NCBI GenBank assembly: GCA_015680685.1
Contig: MNCI01007750.1
Coordinates: 185,336-249,335, forward strand
Direction: 5' to 3'
Origin: Gnetum montanum
Taxonomy: Eukaryota > Streptophyta > Gnetopsida > Gnetales > Gnetaceae
DNA: 64,000 bases
In this document: positions 12,380 through 24,204 of the stretch, in pieces
Layout of the letters: every line of letters starts with the position of its first letter
Numbering within the stretch: the first letter of the stretch is position 1
The notes under the pieces: generated by a model
Told to the model about the DNA's origin: nothing
Databases searched by the model: none
What the model saw: only the letters and a program-made list of their open reading frames with translations
Program-made: the position numbers and the translations under genes

Positions 12380-13735
12380 CAAAATGGTATGATGGCATCC
12401 TTACTTATCTTCTCACTCAATAGATGTCATAAGATTTGGACTATAGGAAGAAACAATAGTTTCTTCATCAGGCCAAATGCTTTATGGAAATCAATGAACA
12501 CCTTTACAAGGTATGTGCCAATGGCCTTGTTTGTTGGTGTGTATCTGATGCTAATCAATTGCTTGTTCTCTAGGATGTTCATGAGGGTCCTTGTGGGGGC
12601 CACTATGCTATGAGATGCATGGTCATAAAAATCCTAATGGTAGAATAGTATTGTCCAACCATCTTTAGAGATGTCCACCAATTTGTTCAATCTTGCAAAC
12701 TCTTTCAATGAGATGGTGGGATGACCACATAAATGGATGGAGCTCAACAATAGATTGAATCACTAGAATCCTTCAACATATGGGGCATCAACTTCATGGG
12801 TCCCATCACACCCATGTCAAATGGAAAGGCATATATAATTGTCATTGTTGATTATTGCATAAAATGGGTAGAAGTAATAGCTGTCATCAATTGTATAACA
12901 TCCATTACTACATAGTTTGTACAACCAAATGTTGTGAATAGGTTTGGGGTGCCACATGCACTAATTTCTAACAATGGAACCCATTTTACAGGTGCTAATT
13001 TTTGTAATCTTATGAAATACTTGTAGGTTGAACATAAATTAACAACACTATACCACCCCTAAGCCAATGGTCAAGAAAAAGTTACCAATAGGGAGATCAT
13101 GAAGATCCTAATGAGAACTAATAGCAAATATAGGAGAGACTAGAGCACAAAATTAAATGATGCCCTCTAGGCATATCACTCAACATGGAAACTTCCTATA
13201 GGCTACTCTCCCTATGAGCTGGTGTATGGAAAATTACCAACTCTACATATCTGATTCAAGCTCCACACACTTTCAATAGCCTGTGACTTGGACCTTGACA
13301 TTAACTTGGCACAAAAAGAAAGATTAATCAACCTAAATGTGCTAGATGAAAATTGATTAGTGACTCTATCCTTGAATGAAGTGCACAAGGCATTCAACAA
13401 ATGATGACCTGACCTAAGAATTATAAGGATCAAACTTCAACCTAGAGATAAGGTTATCTATTAGAACCGCATGCATGTTTCTCAAAAAACCAAATTTTAG
13501 ACATTGTAGGAGGGGCCTTATATAATCAATGAAACCTTTCCTTTTGAGGTCATGATCATATATAAACTTGAAAGCCCAAATAAGAAGCAGTTGGTCAACA
13601 TCCAACATGTAAAGCCTTTCCATGAGCCCAAGCTAGCCAATGTAACAAATAACTCAACGGATGAACAACCATGCTTAAATTTTCAAATCTCCTCCTTCCA
13701 ACTTAGTTGTGGGGGAGATGACCATTCATAGTAAT
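12380..13735 (+). pseudogene. integrase of element E
   Basis: Inserts the cDNA into host DNA. The DDE core can be read: WGINFMGPI (first Asp replaced by Asn) near 12783, SNNGTHFTGANF near 12970 (second Asp also read as Asn) and ANGQEKVTN near 13063 with the catalytic Glu. YELVYGKLP (13214) and the C-terminal module with QPRDKVIY and EGPYIINETFPFEV follow. The frame ends near 13735 at a CGGGDDHS-like tail, which element A also has just after its missing pol. Asn at both Asp positions makes it inactive. Confidence 0.75.
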
Positions 13736-15822
13736 CATATATGTGGCTTCTCAATTTTTATATCTTTTGCTTTTGCAAATTGTCTATTTTACACCTTTTG
13801 ATTTTTAAAATTGTTTCCTACTTTACATCATTTTTTGTTTTATACCATAATTAGTACATTTAAATTTTTCTTGAATATTTTACACTTTCTTATATATTTT
13901 ATTTTATTTTAGTGTGATTTTCTAATTTCTGTTAATAAACATGCTTTGTGCCAATAGGACACAATGGTTTTATAGTTGTTGCTAATGGTGGTTTGTGCTT
14001 AATGTTTTTGTTTACTAATGTCTGGTTTCTATTTTGGAATTTTTGTATTGATGGCTAAGACATGGTTTCTTTTTCGTGGAATAGGAAGTGAGTCCACGAC
14101 ATTCACACATTCATAAAAATCTATGGTTTTCCTCATTTTGGGAATATGAGGTCCCTTTCATTAAATAAACCTTTAATAAATTTGTGACCTAGTGGTTTCC
14201 AGAATTCGAAAGGATTTAAAGGTTTAAACAGGGTGTGACTTCAAGGGGACTCAATACTCTTTGTACTCCTTTACTTACTTGGGTGCATGAGTGTTTTCAT
14301 GGATTTCTTATCGTTTCATGTCAACCAATAATAAGAAGTTGAATAAGTCTTTGTATGGTGTGGCTTCCATCTAAAAATTTTTTTAAAAAAAACAAACAAA
14401 AAAAAAATAAAAGAAAAAAGAACAAAGAAAAAATAGCGGAAATTCAAAGCATAGCCCTTAGAGAAATTAATGAGCTACATGCACTGGTTATGGGACTAGA
14501 AAGACATGTTACCCATGCCTAAAGGTACCCTCTAACTAAGGCCCTCTCTCACTTCCTGCTTCTCTTTTCTTCTCTTTAAGGAATGGTGGTTGTTTTGTGG
14601 AAGCACTCTTGTGTCTCAAGGGGGTGGATCTGTCTTGGAGTGGCAATGCAAAGTCACTAAAAGTGGTTGATTTTGGTCTAGATTAAGGATGGATCTTCTC
14701 AAGTCATTTAAACACAAATCCATAAGGGACTTCGTATGACCTGAATTTGGAACTCCATTCCACCTTCTCCATCATCCACCCATGCTACCCATAACTCACA
14801 TCACTGTCAATGTCCATGTTCTTGTTTGGTGTCATTGCTTGACATACTTGAATTCTTTGGTAGAATATTCCAAGTTTTGGTTCTTAACTTTCATAAACCA
14901 TTAATCACCTATGAGGTCCATGGACTCCTTAGGTTGAGGTTATGTAAGGGCAAATAGGGCATGTGCCTACTATGGGAAGGACCTAGTTGCATATCTTTTG
15001 GTTGGGTTCATTAAGCACCTTATCCTTAGGCTTTATTGCAATCAAAATATTTTGTGCATCTATCTTCTACATCCGACTATGTGCTCCTTTAAGTATTTTC
15101 TTCAATTAACATATTCTCCATCATATTTTTGAATTTTCAAGCTTTTAAAGATCCTCTTCAATGATTTCATCATATTCTTGGCTTTTCTGGAACTCCATAG
15201 ACCCCAAATTTATTTAAAAAGTCCTTGTATTTTTTTTTGAAATATCCAAGTTTGAAAATTTTGTTTATGGACCCCATAAATGGGGCCCTATTGACAAAGC
15301 CCATGTGTATACACAGTCTCATATATGCAGTCTTATCAATGTAGTGCAAAAATCCTATGTATATGCCTAAGTCCTTTAGAAATTTTCACATGTTCTCTCA
15401 AATTCCCAAGTAGTTTTTGCAATTTTTAGAGCCCAAAACCTTCTAAAGCCCATAACTTCCTAATTGTTTATCCAAATCACTCCATTCTTTGACCTTGTAG
15501 CTCTAAAAGGTAAGCTCTTAGTCATGGGGGCCACAAACATGTCATTTTTGATAGCATCACAAACGTGTCATTTTTAATAGCAAAATTTTCAACATTTTTC
15601 TAACTCTCATAAAGGTTTAACTAAGGAATAAACATTAAAACCTCAAGTTACAAGAGTTAAACCCTTCCAATGATCTTCAGTGATACTTATGATTAAAAAA
15701 ATAAAATAATCAATCTACATGGTTCAACCATAGCTAAGTGTAACTAATTAACAAGATAAGGTATCCAAATATTTTAAGTTACACATTTTATGTACTAATC
15801 CATGGATGTGTTGTGACCACAA
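13736..15822 (+). other. spacer between pol and the extra ORF of element E
   Basis: Non-coding. It starts with about 200 bp of T-rich sequence and has an A-rich run at 14380-14430. Short palindromes (GTGTATACAC near 15305, CATATATG near 15320) lie about 500 bp upstream of the extra ORF, where element A carries a TATA box with palindromes, but no clear TATA box was seen here. No gene recognised. Confidence 0.5.
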
Positions 15823-18683
15823 ATGACACCAAAAGACAAATACACATAAGAAGGAGAACCATTTTAACTAAGGGAAAAATAGCCAAGAATAGGAAGGGAC
15901 CAAGAATAGGCCTAGGAAGAACCAATCGTAATCCATGCTATAGGACCTCTTAGGGAAGAGGTTGAAGTGAAGTCAATTTGTCAGATTCCAAGGTAGGTGG
16001 CACCAACAGAGCACTACCATCAGGATGAGGCACCAGGTCAACAAGTAAACCTTGAGGTGACCTTGATGGAAGCCTTCCTAAACCAAATCAAATCAAGGGA
16101 GCTCTAGAAGATAGTGCTCCAAGAGTTGAACTTTGACTCTTTCTTGGAGCAAGCACCTAAAGAGGTATAGGACCAACTGAAGACCTCTCCCATGTGGCCA
16201 ATTATCACTTCTAGTGGGGAGTGGTACATGGGAAAGATGTTCCTATTTTGAAGCAATAGACAGGCTGGTTCAATGATCAAGATGAAGGAAATTTTTGTGT
16301 CCTACTCGATGCAAACCATTGTAGAGGCACTTGGGTTGCCTAAAATTGGGGCAAATCTCACCAAGATTCCAATGTAGGTGGATCTTAGCATAAAAAAGAA
16401 ATGTGTTTAACAATGATATGATGTTGATTGTAAGGAGTACAGTGTGCTCACACTGGTAGAAAGAACCCATTACAAGAGTGTAGCCTTTCAATTAAATCCC
16501 ACAGTGAGGCCCAGCAAGATCATTGCCTTTTCTACCTGTGTGTGCTACTCTAAGTGGAATATTCTTAGTTAACCTTCCACAGCTAATCTATTTGAAGATA
16601 GAAAGGTAGTTCAAGAAGAATGAATGTGGAAGAAAGACACTCCCCTTCTCATGCCTCTTTAGAAAACTATGTTGAAGGGGAGGAATAGCCTGCTACAATA
16701 ATGATGTTGTTTGATGCAGTTTGATGGAAATTGGGTAGAGATGATGAAGGACAAAACTCTTATAACAATGATCCAAGAAGAGAAGCACTAGTTACCACCT
16801 CCACCTACCACTCAAAAAATACTGTTGGAGGTCATTGTAACATCAAAATAGTTGTGCAAGTATCGAAAATGACTCTTAAGTAAGCAAGAGCAACAGGCAG
16901 GCATGAGTGATGAAGATCCATTTGTGTACTAGCCTATGATGAGTCACTTAAATGAGATAGCCTGAATAGTCAACCTAATGAGGGAAGGTGGATCCATTTA
17001 CTCTACATAACTAATGCAGTTTTCTGTGAGGTCGAATCCCAGCACTAGAGAGGTAATGGTATCTCTTTCAGAATAGTAGCAACTCCTGCAGATTTTTGGA
17101 AATGTTGCAACCTTTTTAGTGAACTTGGAGGAGGATGAGGGGGCAATAGTATTGGTGATGTAGCACCAAGGGTAAAAATATGTAGCAAAGGTGGTTGCTG
17201 ATAGAATTTTTGAAACACTTAATGCACTTATGGTATTTGTAATAGACATCACTGTACTTAAAGATGTGTAGATGTTCGTAGGAACCATAAGCAGTAGACT
17301 AAGCATAGCACAACATGAACAACTACTAGACTGATTGGTAGGAATTGGGCAATCGCTTTTGGATGTCTTTGATCTTCCAGATAGTATAACTGCAACCTAA
17401 TTGAAATTGATAGAGGCAAGGAGAAAGAATATTATTTTGTAAGGACAACTCAAAACAACCAAGGAGTTGAATGAATGCTTGGTTGTAGAAGTTGCTAAAT
17501 TGAGAGCCCAAATTGCCAAACTTGCATTTCTCAACCTAGCATTGATAAGAGATGAAGCTCTTGAATAGCTTCATACTAGAGTGAAAGGGTTTGAGGGTGG
17601 AATACAGATTATAATGTTCTACCAATCCTTGGTAGAGGCCATCCAACATAAAATTCAGAAGGCCTTGGATCTAACTTGCTAGGAGAATGTGCAACTGATT
17701 ATAGAAAATCATATCTTGCAAAACATTGATGCACATAAGCAAAAATTGACTAATTTTATCCATAAATAGCAAGAGGAACTAGCTAGAGCAAATACAAAGT
17801 TAAGAAGATTGGTAGTTGAGAACATAAACCTCTCCATGGAGGAGGTTTGTGCCCTTTTCCAAGAGATTGCAATAGTGGTAGCCACTTGGAAATTAGAGGC
17901 TTTCAAATTTGAGAGAGTCAAAGATCACTATAGAGACCAAGTTGGCCTACAAAAGAAAATAAATGAGAAACACATTCAAGTGATGAAGGCATAGGTGAAA
18001 GAGACCTCTAGCAACTCCAACAAGGATGCAAATTATGATAGCCCATCATTGATGGGATTGATCAATACAATGAAGCAAAAATTTACTTGAAGGAGTTTCA
18101 TATAGAGGAGATGACTAAATATATGAAGCTTGCCAATCTCTAGTATGAAAACTTGGCTATGTTGACTACTAAATAAATATGGTTAGAATTGGAGAAGTAG
18201 GTGGATAGCTAATACTTGTTGTACAAGGCTGAGTTCAAGCACCACAAGGACACTAACAAAAATTTTATGATGAAAAACACTAAACTCGAGGTTCTCAAGG
18301 GTAAATACATTGATCAAACATCTATTGCTAAGAGCTTGATCAAAAGAATGAATGACTACCGGGGGCTAGAAAATGTAGTGAAGGAATTAAATTTCAAATA
18401 CAAATAGTTCACTGCCTGGTTTGTCAATGTTAAGGAGCTATTCCTATTAATGCCCTATCCCTCGGATCTTCCCATTCCTTTTCGCATTGGCAATGCTGCA
18501 TGGACTATGAATGATTCTTGGAGTAAAGAGGAGAAGATGAAGGCATTACTAGATGCCTTTTGCCTTTTGCTGAAGGTAGTAGTTACAGTAAGATGATCAC
18601 AGCCTCCTTAGCCACTACGTGTGCCTGAAGTTGGCAAAGGTCCTTTGGAGCCTCAAGAACCTCCATTACCTAGGATTGTTTAA
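15823..18683 (+). pseudogene. extra sense ORF of element E (coiled-coil protein of unknown function)
   Basis: After pol and in the same direction, roughly 950 codons read as one protein with many stops and a few frameshifts. It begins MTPKDKYT, has a conserved N-terminal block (ELNFDSFLEQAPKEV, then SPMWPIITSSGEWYMGK at 16105-16240), a long middle rich in Glu, Lys and Gln with heptad character (17450-18400), and a C-terminal block FTAWFVNVKELF with KEEKMKALLDAF (18410-18560). The same blocks occur in the extra ORF of element A (19873-22245). The place corresponds to the env-like ORF slot of Athila elements, but I see no signal peptide, transmembrane helix or fusion motif, so I do not call it env. 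Function unknown. Confidence 0.65.
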
Positions 18684-18875
18684 CCTTCTCAACCATCTTC
18701 ATGTTGTTAGAGGATGTGTCATCTAGTTTTAGTATTCATGTCATGGTGTTCAATTTTATGTCAAGAACACCACAAATTTTGTAATGATGTCGATCTGTAC
18801 AATCAAACATTTAGTTTTGTTATCAATTTTGTTGCATTAGTTTGTTATGTTAGGTGTCAATCAATAATTCCATAC

Positions 18876-18880
18876 CTTTT
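18876..18880. repeat. target-site duplication of element A (left)
   Basis: CTTTT directly before the LTR; CTTTT follows the other LTR at 43918-43922. Confidence 0.85.
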
Positions 18881-19709
18881 TGATGAGTGGCAAGGTACCC
18901 CTACACTCAACCATACGAATATGAGCGTTACACGCACGATCTGGTCGAACTCCATAGACGGGCTAGTTGTGGCATTTAGAAAGTTAGCCTTAGGTCGCAG
19001 TTCGCTGTCTTTCCACCTGGACTAGTATTAGCTTTGTCATGTATGGTTTAGTCTAGAGTGAGGTGTATGATGTGTTTTCTAATCTAATGCTACTTCTGAA
19101 GGCAATGGAAAGTAATATTAACTAAGCTAGGAGGAAAGGGTAAGAGAGAATCTAATCTTGCCTAAGTGCGATGAGCATCCGTTCCTTGATTATTCATACA
19201 CATCTTGGACTTCGTGCATGACTACCACTGGGATTACCAAGTGTAGATCCTAGGTACGCTACTGGGTTACCAAGTAGTCACACTTAAATTCTCGTAATCA
19301 AGTCGTACTCATTCCTCATTTTAACATGAGATAAGGGAGAGAGAGATTAACTAGGAAAGCAGTAAATAATAATTAATTAAATAATTAAACTAAGTGAATG
19401 TTGCAATGATGAAGTAATCTCAATCTTTATTTTTGGTCATGTGTGTGTCCAAGTACGTCACACTCAAATAAAGGATGCCGTACAATTACAATCACCACAC
19501 TGTGGGCATACACTAGAAAATAATTCTATCTTTGGAGGGATAAAACTGCCAGAGTTTCGCTAAGGGACTAAATCTAGATTGAGAAATAAGGAAGAGCCAT
19601 CTCTTATTTATAGAATTGGCAGTAGGCTATGATATTGCATACGCGATATTGCGACCTAGCTATGATATCATGTACGCGATATCGTGGTCACCCAAAACAC
19701 GACTCATCA
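18881..19709 (-). mobile_element. 3' LTR of element A
   Basis: TGATGAGT...ACTCATCA. Over the first 110 bp it differs from the 5' copy by roughly one base in nine, nearly all transitions. On the minus strand the U3 carries several ATATC/CGCGATATCG palindromes (19625-19690) upstream of a TATA box (CTATAAATAAG, 19603-19613). Confidence 0.9.
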
Positions 19710-19721
19710 TACCCCCACGAC
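19710..19721 (-). other. polypurine tract of element A
   Basis: The minus strand reads GTCGTGGGGGTA directly before the 3' LTR. Element E has GTCATAAGGGTA at the same place (43961-43972), differing only by G-to-A changes; the 20 bases before it also match. Confidence 0.7.
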
Positions 19722-19872
19722 TGAATGAAAACTCATCCTCGAGTTATGGTTATTACACAGTGGATAGGTATGGGATTATTGGATGGTAAAAATGGGACTA
19801 TGCCATAGTGCAAAATGAAAACAAAATAAAGACACAACACTAATGTTCTACACCTACAAAAATGGATGGAAC

Positions 19873-22245
19873 TCATGTAGTTCCAGGTGGCGGTGGCTCC
19901 TCCATTGGTGCCTTCCCTTTGTCTTGTGCTCTAGGTTTTGAGGCTTGATGTCATTGAAGTATGGCCTGGAGCTTCTCCTCTTCGGTCTGAGGGTCTTGTG
20001 CCATCCATGTTAATGTTCCAACATTTGATGGAGTCAGCACTTTCCATGGACAGGGTAGTTGTGGAAACATTTGGTTGGCCTTGACATACCAAGCTGCGAA
20101 GACCCGTCGTTCCTCCTCATAGGCTCTGGCTTTATCCTTGTACTCTTGAAAATCTACTAGTCATCAAGCCAAGTATGTTGTGACACCTTTCTATCCTTGG
20201 TAGCTGGATTTTACCACCTCAAATTCAAAATTTGTAACTTCCAGTTTCTCCAACATCTTCTTGTGCTCTGCAAATTCTACTTCATATTTGATGTGGGTGG
20301 TTGTTACCTGTTGCTCGAGTTCTATCCTTGGGCATCCTATTATTAACATGGCAAGGTTGGCATATCTCAGGTTTGCCAACTCCATGTATTCCATCAAATC
20401 CTAAATCTGCAGGTCTCGGTTCTTAACTTTTGCTTGGTGGGCGAAGGCATATGTGTCCAATATGGCCCGCTAGTCAGTGTGTTGAGCACTGATAGTGTTG
20501 ATTTGGGCCTTGGCCATATGGATCTTCTTTTCAAGGATCTGTTTATGCATCCCCACTTGATCGTGGAAGTGCTTCTTCAGCTTCTCATGTTGTTTAGCTT
20601 CATTTTTCCATGTGCTTATCTCAATAGCTGATTTTTAANNNNNNNNNNNNNNNNNNNNNNNNNNNNNNNNNNNNNNNNNNNNNNNNNNNNNNNNNNNNNN
20701 NNNNNNNNNNNNNNNNNNNNNNNNNNNNNNNNNNNNNNNNNNNNNNNNNNNNNNNNNNNNNNNNNNNNNNNNNNNNNNNNNNNNNNNNNNNNNNNNNNNN
20801 NNNNNNNNNNNNNNNNNNNNNNNNNNNNNNNNNNNNNNNNNNNNNNNNNNNNNNNNNNNNNNNNNNNNNNNNNNNNNNNNNNNNNNNNNNNNNNNNNNNN
20901 NNNNNNNNNNNNNNNNNNNNNNNNNNNNNNNNNNNNNNNNNNNNNNNNNNNNNNNNNNNNNNNNNNNNNNNNNNNNNNNNNNNNNNNNNNNNNNNNNNNN
21001 NNNNNNNNNNNNNNNNNNNNNNNNNNNNNNNNNNNNNNNNNNNNNNNNNNNNNNNNNNNNNNNNNNNNNNNNNNNNNNNNNNNNNNNNNNNNNNNNNNNN
21101 NNNNNNNNNNNNNNNNNNNNNNNNNNNNNNNNNNNNNNNNNNNNNNNNNNNNNNNNNNNNNNNNNNNNNNNNNNNNNNNNNNNNNNNNNNNNNNNNNNNN
21201 NNNNNNNNNNNNNNNNNNNNNNNNNNNNNNNNNNNNNNNNNNNNNNNNNNNNNNNNNNNNNNNNNNNNNNNNNNNNNNNNNNNNNNNNNNNNNNNNNNNN
21301 NNNNNNNNNNNNNNNNNNNNNNNNNNNNNNNNNNNNNNNNNNNNNNNNNNNNNNNNNNNNNNNNNNNNNNNNNNNNNNNNNNNNNNNNNNNNNNNNNNNN
21401 NNNNNNNNNNNNNNNNNNNNNNNNNNNNNNNNNNNNNNNNNNNNNNNNNNNNNNNNNNNNNNNNNNNNNNNNNNNNNNNNNNNNNNNNNNNNNNNNNNNN
21501 NNNNNNNNNNNNNNNNNNNNNNNNNNNNNNNNNNNNNNNNNNNNNNNNNNNNNNNNNNNNNNNNNNNNNNNNNNNNNNNNNNNNNNNNNNNNNNNNNNNN
21601 NNNNNNNNNNNNNNNNNNNNNNNNNNNNNNNNNNNAAACCTTCTCTTCCGTCATCAACTCACCAAATGTTTTATCTCTGCCATAAGCCTTCTCCAACCAA
21701 TCCTTTTGCACTTCAGGGTCTGAATGGGTGGATAACTGAGCAACTCTAGGCCCTGTATTCAGAAGGTTTAACATTTTCGAAATGGCCTATGTGGAGAAGT
21801 CAACTGTCACACCACAAATATTGACTGTGGTGCCTTGCTCCCTATTGTGCCAAAATTGATACGTCTCTCCTAGGTACCAGGCACCACTTTCAGAGAGGAT
21901 AGGCCATAAGGGAGACCCTTTGAGGTGATCCCTAATGGCCTTAGGAGTGAACTCTATAAATGATTCAAAGTTCAATTCCATAATCACCGTAGTGAATGTG
22001 GACTTTTCATGGATGGCTTGAATGCAATCTTGGGGCAATGTGAGCTATTTTCCTTGTTTAGGCGCAACAATAGCTCCTCCTCTTGCCTACCCAGACAGTC
22101 CAGTAAGAGGTTCTTCTTGATGAATGCTGAATGATTTCTCCTCCTATTCTACATGTTGTTTGGTAGGGCCTTGTCTTCTACCTCTCCGAGATTTTTTGCT
22201 TCCACCCTGGGCAGGACCTTCCTGTTGTCCACGTTTCGGGGCCAT
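19873..22245 (-). pseudogene. extra sense ORF of element A (coiled-coil protein, unknown function)
   Basis: Starts MAPKRGQQEGPAQGG (22245) with a basic, Lys/Arg-rich N-terminus (SKKSRRGRRQG) that could be a nuclear signal. Then come MELNFESFIEFTPKAIRD and SPLWPILSESGAWYLGE, aligned with the E copy. The middle lies in an assembly gap. After the gap are a helical Glu/Lys-rich part (20191-20397) and FAAWYVKANQMFPQLP with TEEEKLQAIL. The C-terminus is a Lys/Pro-rich tail ending PPPPGTT with a stop at 19873. Only a few stops interrupt the sequenced part, far fewer than in E. An LTR-like promoter lies about 500 bp upstream (22733-22800). No membrane segment seen; function unknown. Confidence 0.7.
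20639..21635. other. assembly gap (N)
   Basis: 997 undetermined bases inside the extra ORF of element A; any open frame across it is an artefact. Confidence 0.99.
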
Positions 22246-22732
22246 CTGCAATCACACGGGACCAAGCGTTAGTAAGGTTGCTTTTAAAGTTAGGTTATAC
22301 CTTACTGCTTGCCTTAATTAATGATCTTATGTTATCATGTGTGATATTGCCTAAAAATTATAATGACGAGTCCTGTGACTTAGGTGGTTTCCAATTTTTT
22401 TGTTTCCCAAGATACCTAGGGATTAAATGATTTTAAGGTATAATTATTCTAAGTGTTATAGTTAATTATCCTAAATGATGTCCTTTGGGTGATGATAACT
22501 TTCAAAAATGTTAGGTGCTTTTCGGCAGATGTCCCTCCCCCATGACTAAGCTGAACACTCTAGGTTCAAGAAGGTTTAGACAAAATTAAAATCAGAGTAC
22601 CAGTGAGCGAGATATAGTTCGAAAAACAAGGGTCACTTAATCGCAAGTCGTAGAGAAAAAAAATTCAAAAACTCCCCCGTGTAAATGGAAAAAATGATGC
22701 TAAGTGTTGCGGGAGGGGGGGGGGGGGGGTCA

Positions 22733-22800
22733 CCTATTTATAGGTTGTGGCGGTGCGATATCATGTACAATACATCGCGTACGTGATATCACGTCCCTAG
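22733..22800 (-). promoter_or_regulatory. internal LTR-like promoter upstream of the extra ORF of A
   Basis: On the minus strand a TATA box CCTATAAATAGG (22733-22744) is preceded by clustered palindromes (GATATC, CATCGCGTACG, GTGATATCAC; 22749-22794). The U3 of the A LTR has the same design: ATATC/CGCGATATCG palindromes followed within about 20 bp by CTATAAATA. A run of 15 G residues (+ strand, 22715-22729) lies just downstream. It looks like a U3-derived promoter for the extra ORF; transcription is inferred. Confidence 0.5.
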
Positions 22801-24204
22801 TGATATGAGGCACAACAAAAATACCAAATTTTTAAAGGACTATTTTGAAATCAACATTGTAAATTGAGGACATTGGGATATTATGAAGGAGTTCTAGGGT
22901 AATTCCATTGATTTGAAAGGCACAATTAATGATGATGGTGTGGATTTTATCGATAAAACCTTGGGTGGTAAGAAAAAGGGTATGTAACGATACATCAGAA
23001 CGTTGAAATTTAGAGGGATAATAGTAGGGAAAGAGCGTTATGAAAGATAGGTTGAGGGTAAGAAATGGTGTGTGTGAGCTGTGTCATAAGTGAAAATTAC
23101 AAAAGATTACACAAGTGGGTCCTCCCCAAAGCAGGTTCCAACCTATAATGCCATTGTGTAACCACACTTAAAGTGTCTGTGGGCACTAGAAGGGTTAGAT
23201 GTAATCCACACTAATTCCACAAAACACACACATGTAAATATCACTGGAATGAGGTAAGAATTCTATGCTACATGGGACATGAGCTACAATTACATGAACA
23301 GTGAGATGAAACAAAATAAATAAGGGATCGTAGAGATTGGGACGTGAGGCAACTGACCCAGGGCACAATGAATCCTACGTGCAAAGCATGATTAACATGT
23401 CATGAACCCATCGTTCCAAGATCAAGACCAAGTCCATTCCTCTATATAGTGACATCGCATTGTTTCATCCCATGATGAGCAACTATGAGAGTACCATAAC
23501 AACAAGGTGTACAATCACTTGACATTTTGTTCAAGGGAGGAGTGATTTTTGTTTTGTGGCACTTTTTTTTTCTGATTGCTGAATCCAGAGAAGCTGCCAA
23601 CCTTTAGGCATGGGTACATGTCTTTCCAGTGGGATCCCCTAGAACAAAATTGGATTTTTGAGTGCCCTCTTGATTACTCTTACTTCCATTTTTCATTAGA
23701 TCTACAAGGATCTTAGTATAGCCACGTAGCATAATAACTCCCACAGATGTCACCAAAGAGAATTCGCACACCCTAATCATTCCCTCTTGATCCATCCTTC
23801 TTCATTCAGAGTACAATGAATAAAAAATTAATTTTAAGTTTTAAAAATGTCAAGAATATCACTGTACCCTCGAACAGAACCTCTTATTTGTAGAATGGAT
23901 GAGTGGGTGTAATGGGCTCACTATCCAAATAATTGATCATTCGAGACTTGATAACATAGAACACACCTCAACCAATAATCCACATGAGTGTTTTATTTGT
24001 AGATGAGATTACTTATGAAAACATAAAGATACAAAAAGACAAAAAGATAAAACAAGAAATTGAAAAATGAAAAACTGGAAAATAAAAAGTTGTAAAATTA
24101 AAGAAAAATAAAAAGTGGTTATTAATCTTGCTTGTTATTAGAATGGGGGATATCCCTCATAGCTAAACGGTTGAGGATGACAAAGATTAATAATTGATGA
24201 CAAG
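22801..24204 (-). other. spacer of element A between the lost pol and the extra ORF
   Basis: At 24145-24180 the minus strand has a tail (TTTAGCTATGAGGGATATC) resembling the end of the E integrase ORF, followed by T-rich sequence like E 13740-13930. The rest (22801-23990) is non-coding with no recognised gene; the 63-codon minus frame at 23604-23795 has no support. Confidence 0.5.

Noticed and set aside
20635-21774. A 379-codon open frame
   Set aside because: It runs through 997 N; only its first ~46 residues are real and belong to the A extra ORF.
15823-22245. Envelope gene in the Athila-like elements
   Set aside because: Position fits, but no signal peptide, transmembrane helix or fusion-like segment can be seen in either copy.
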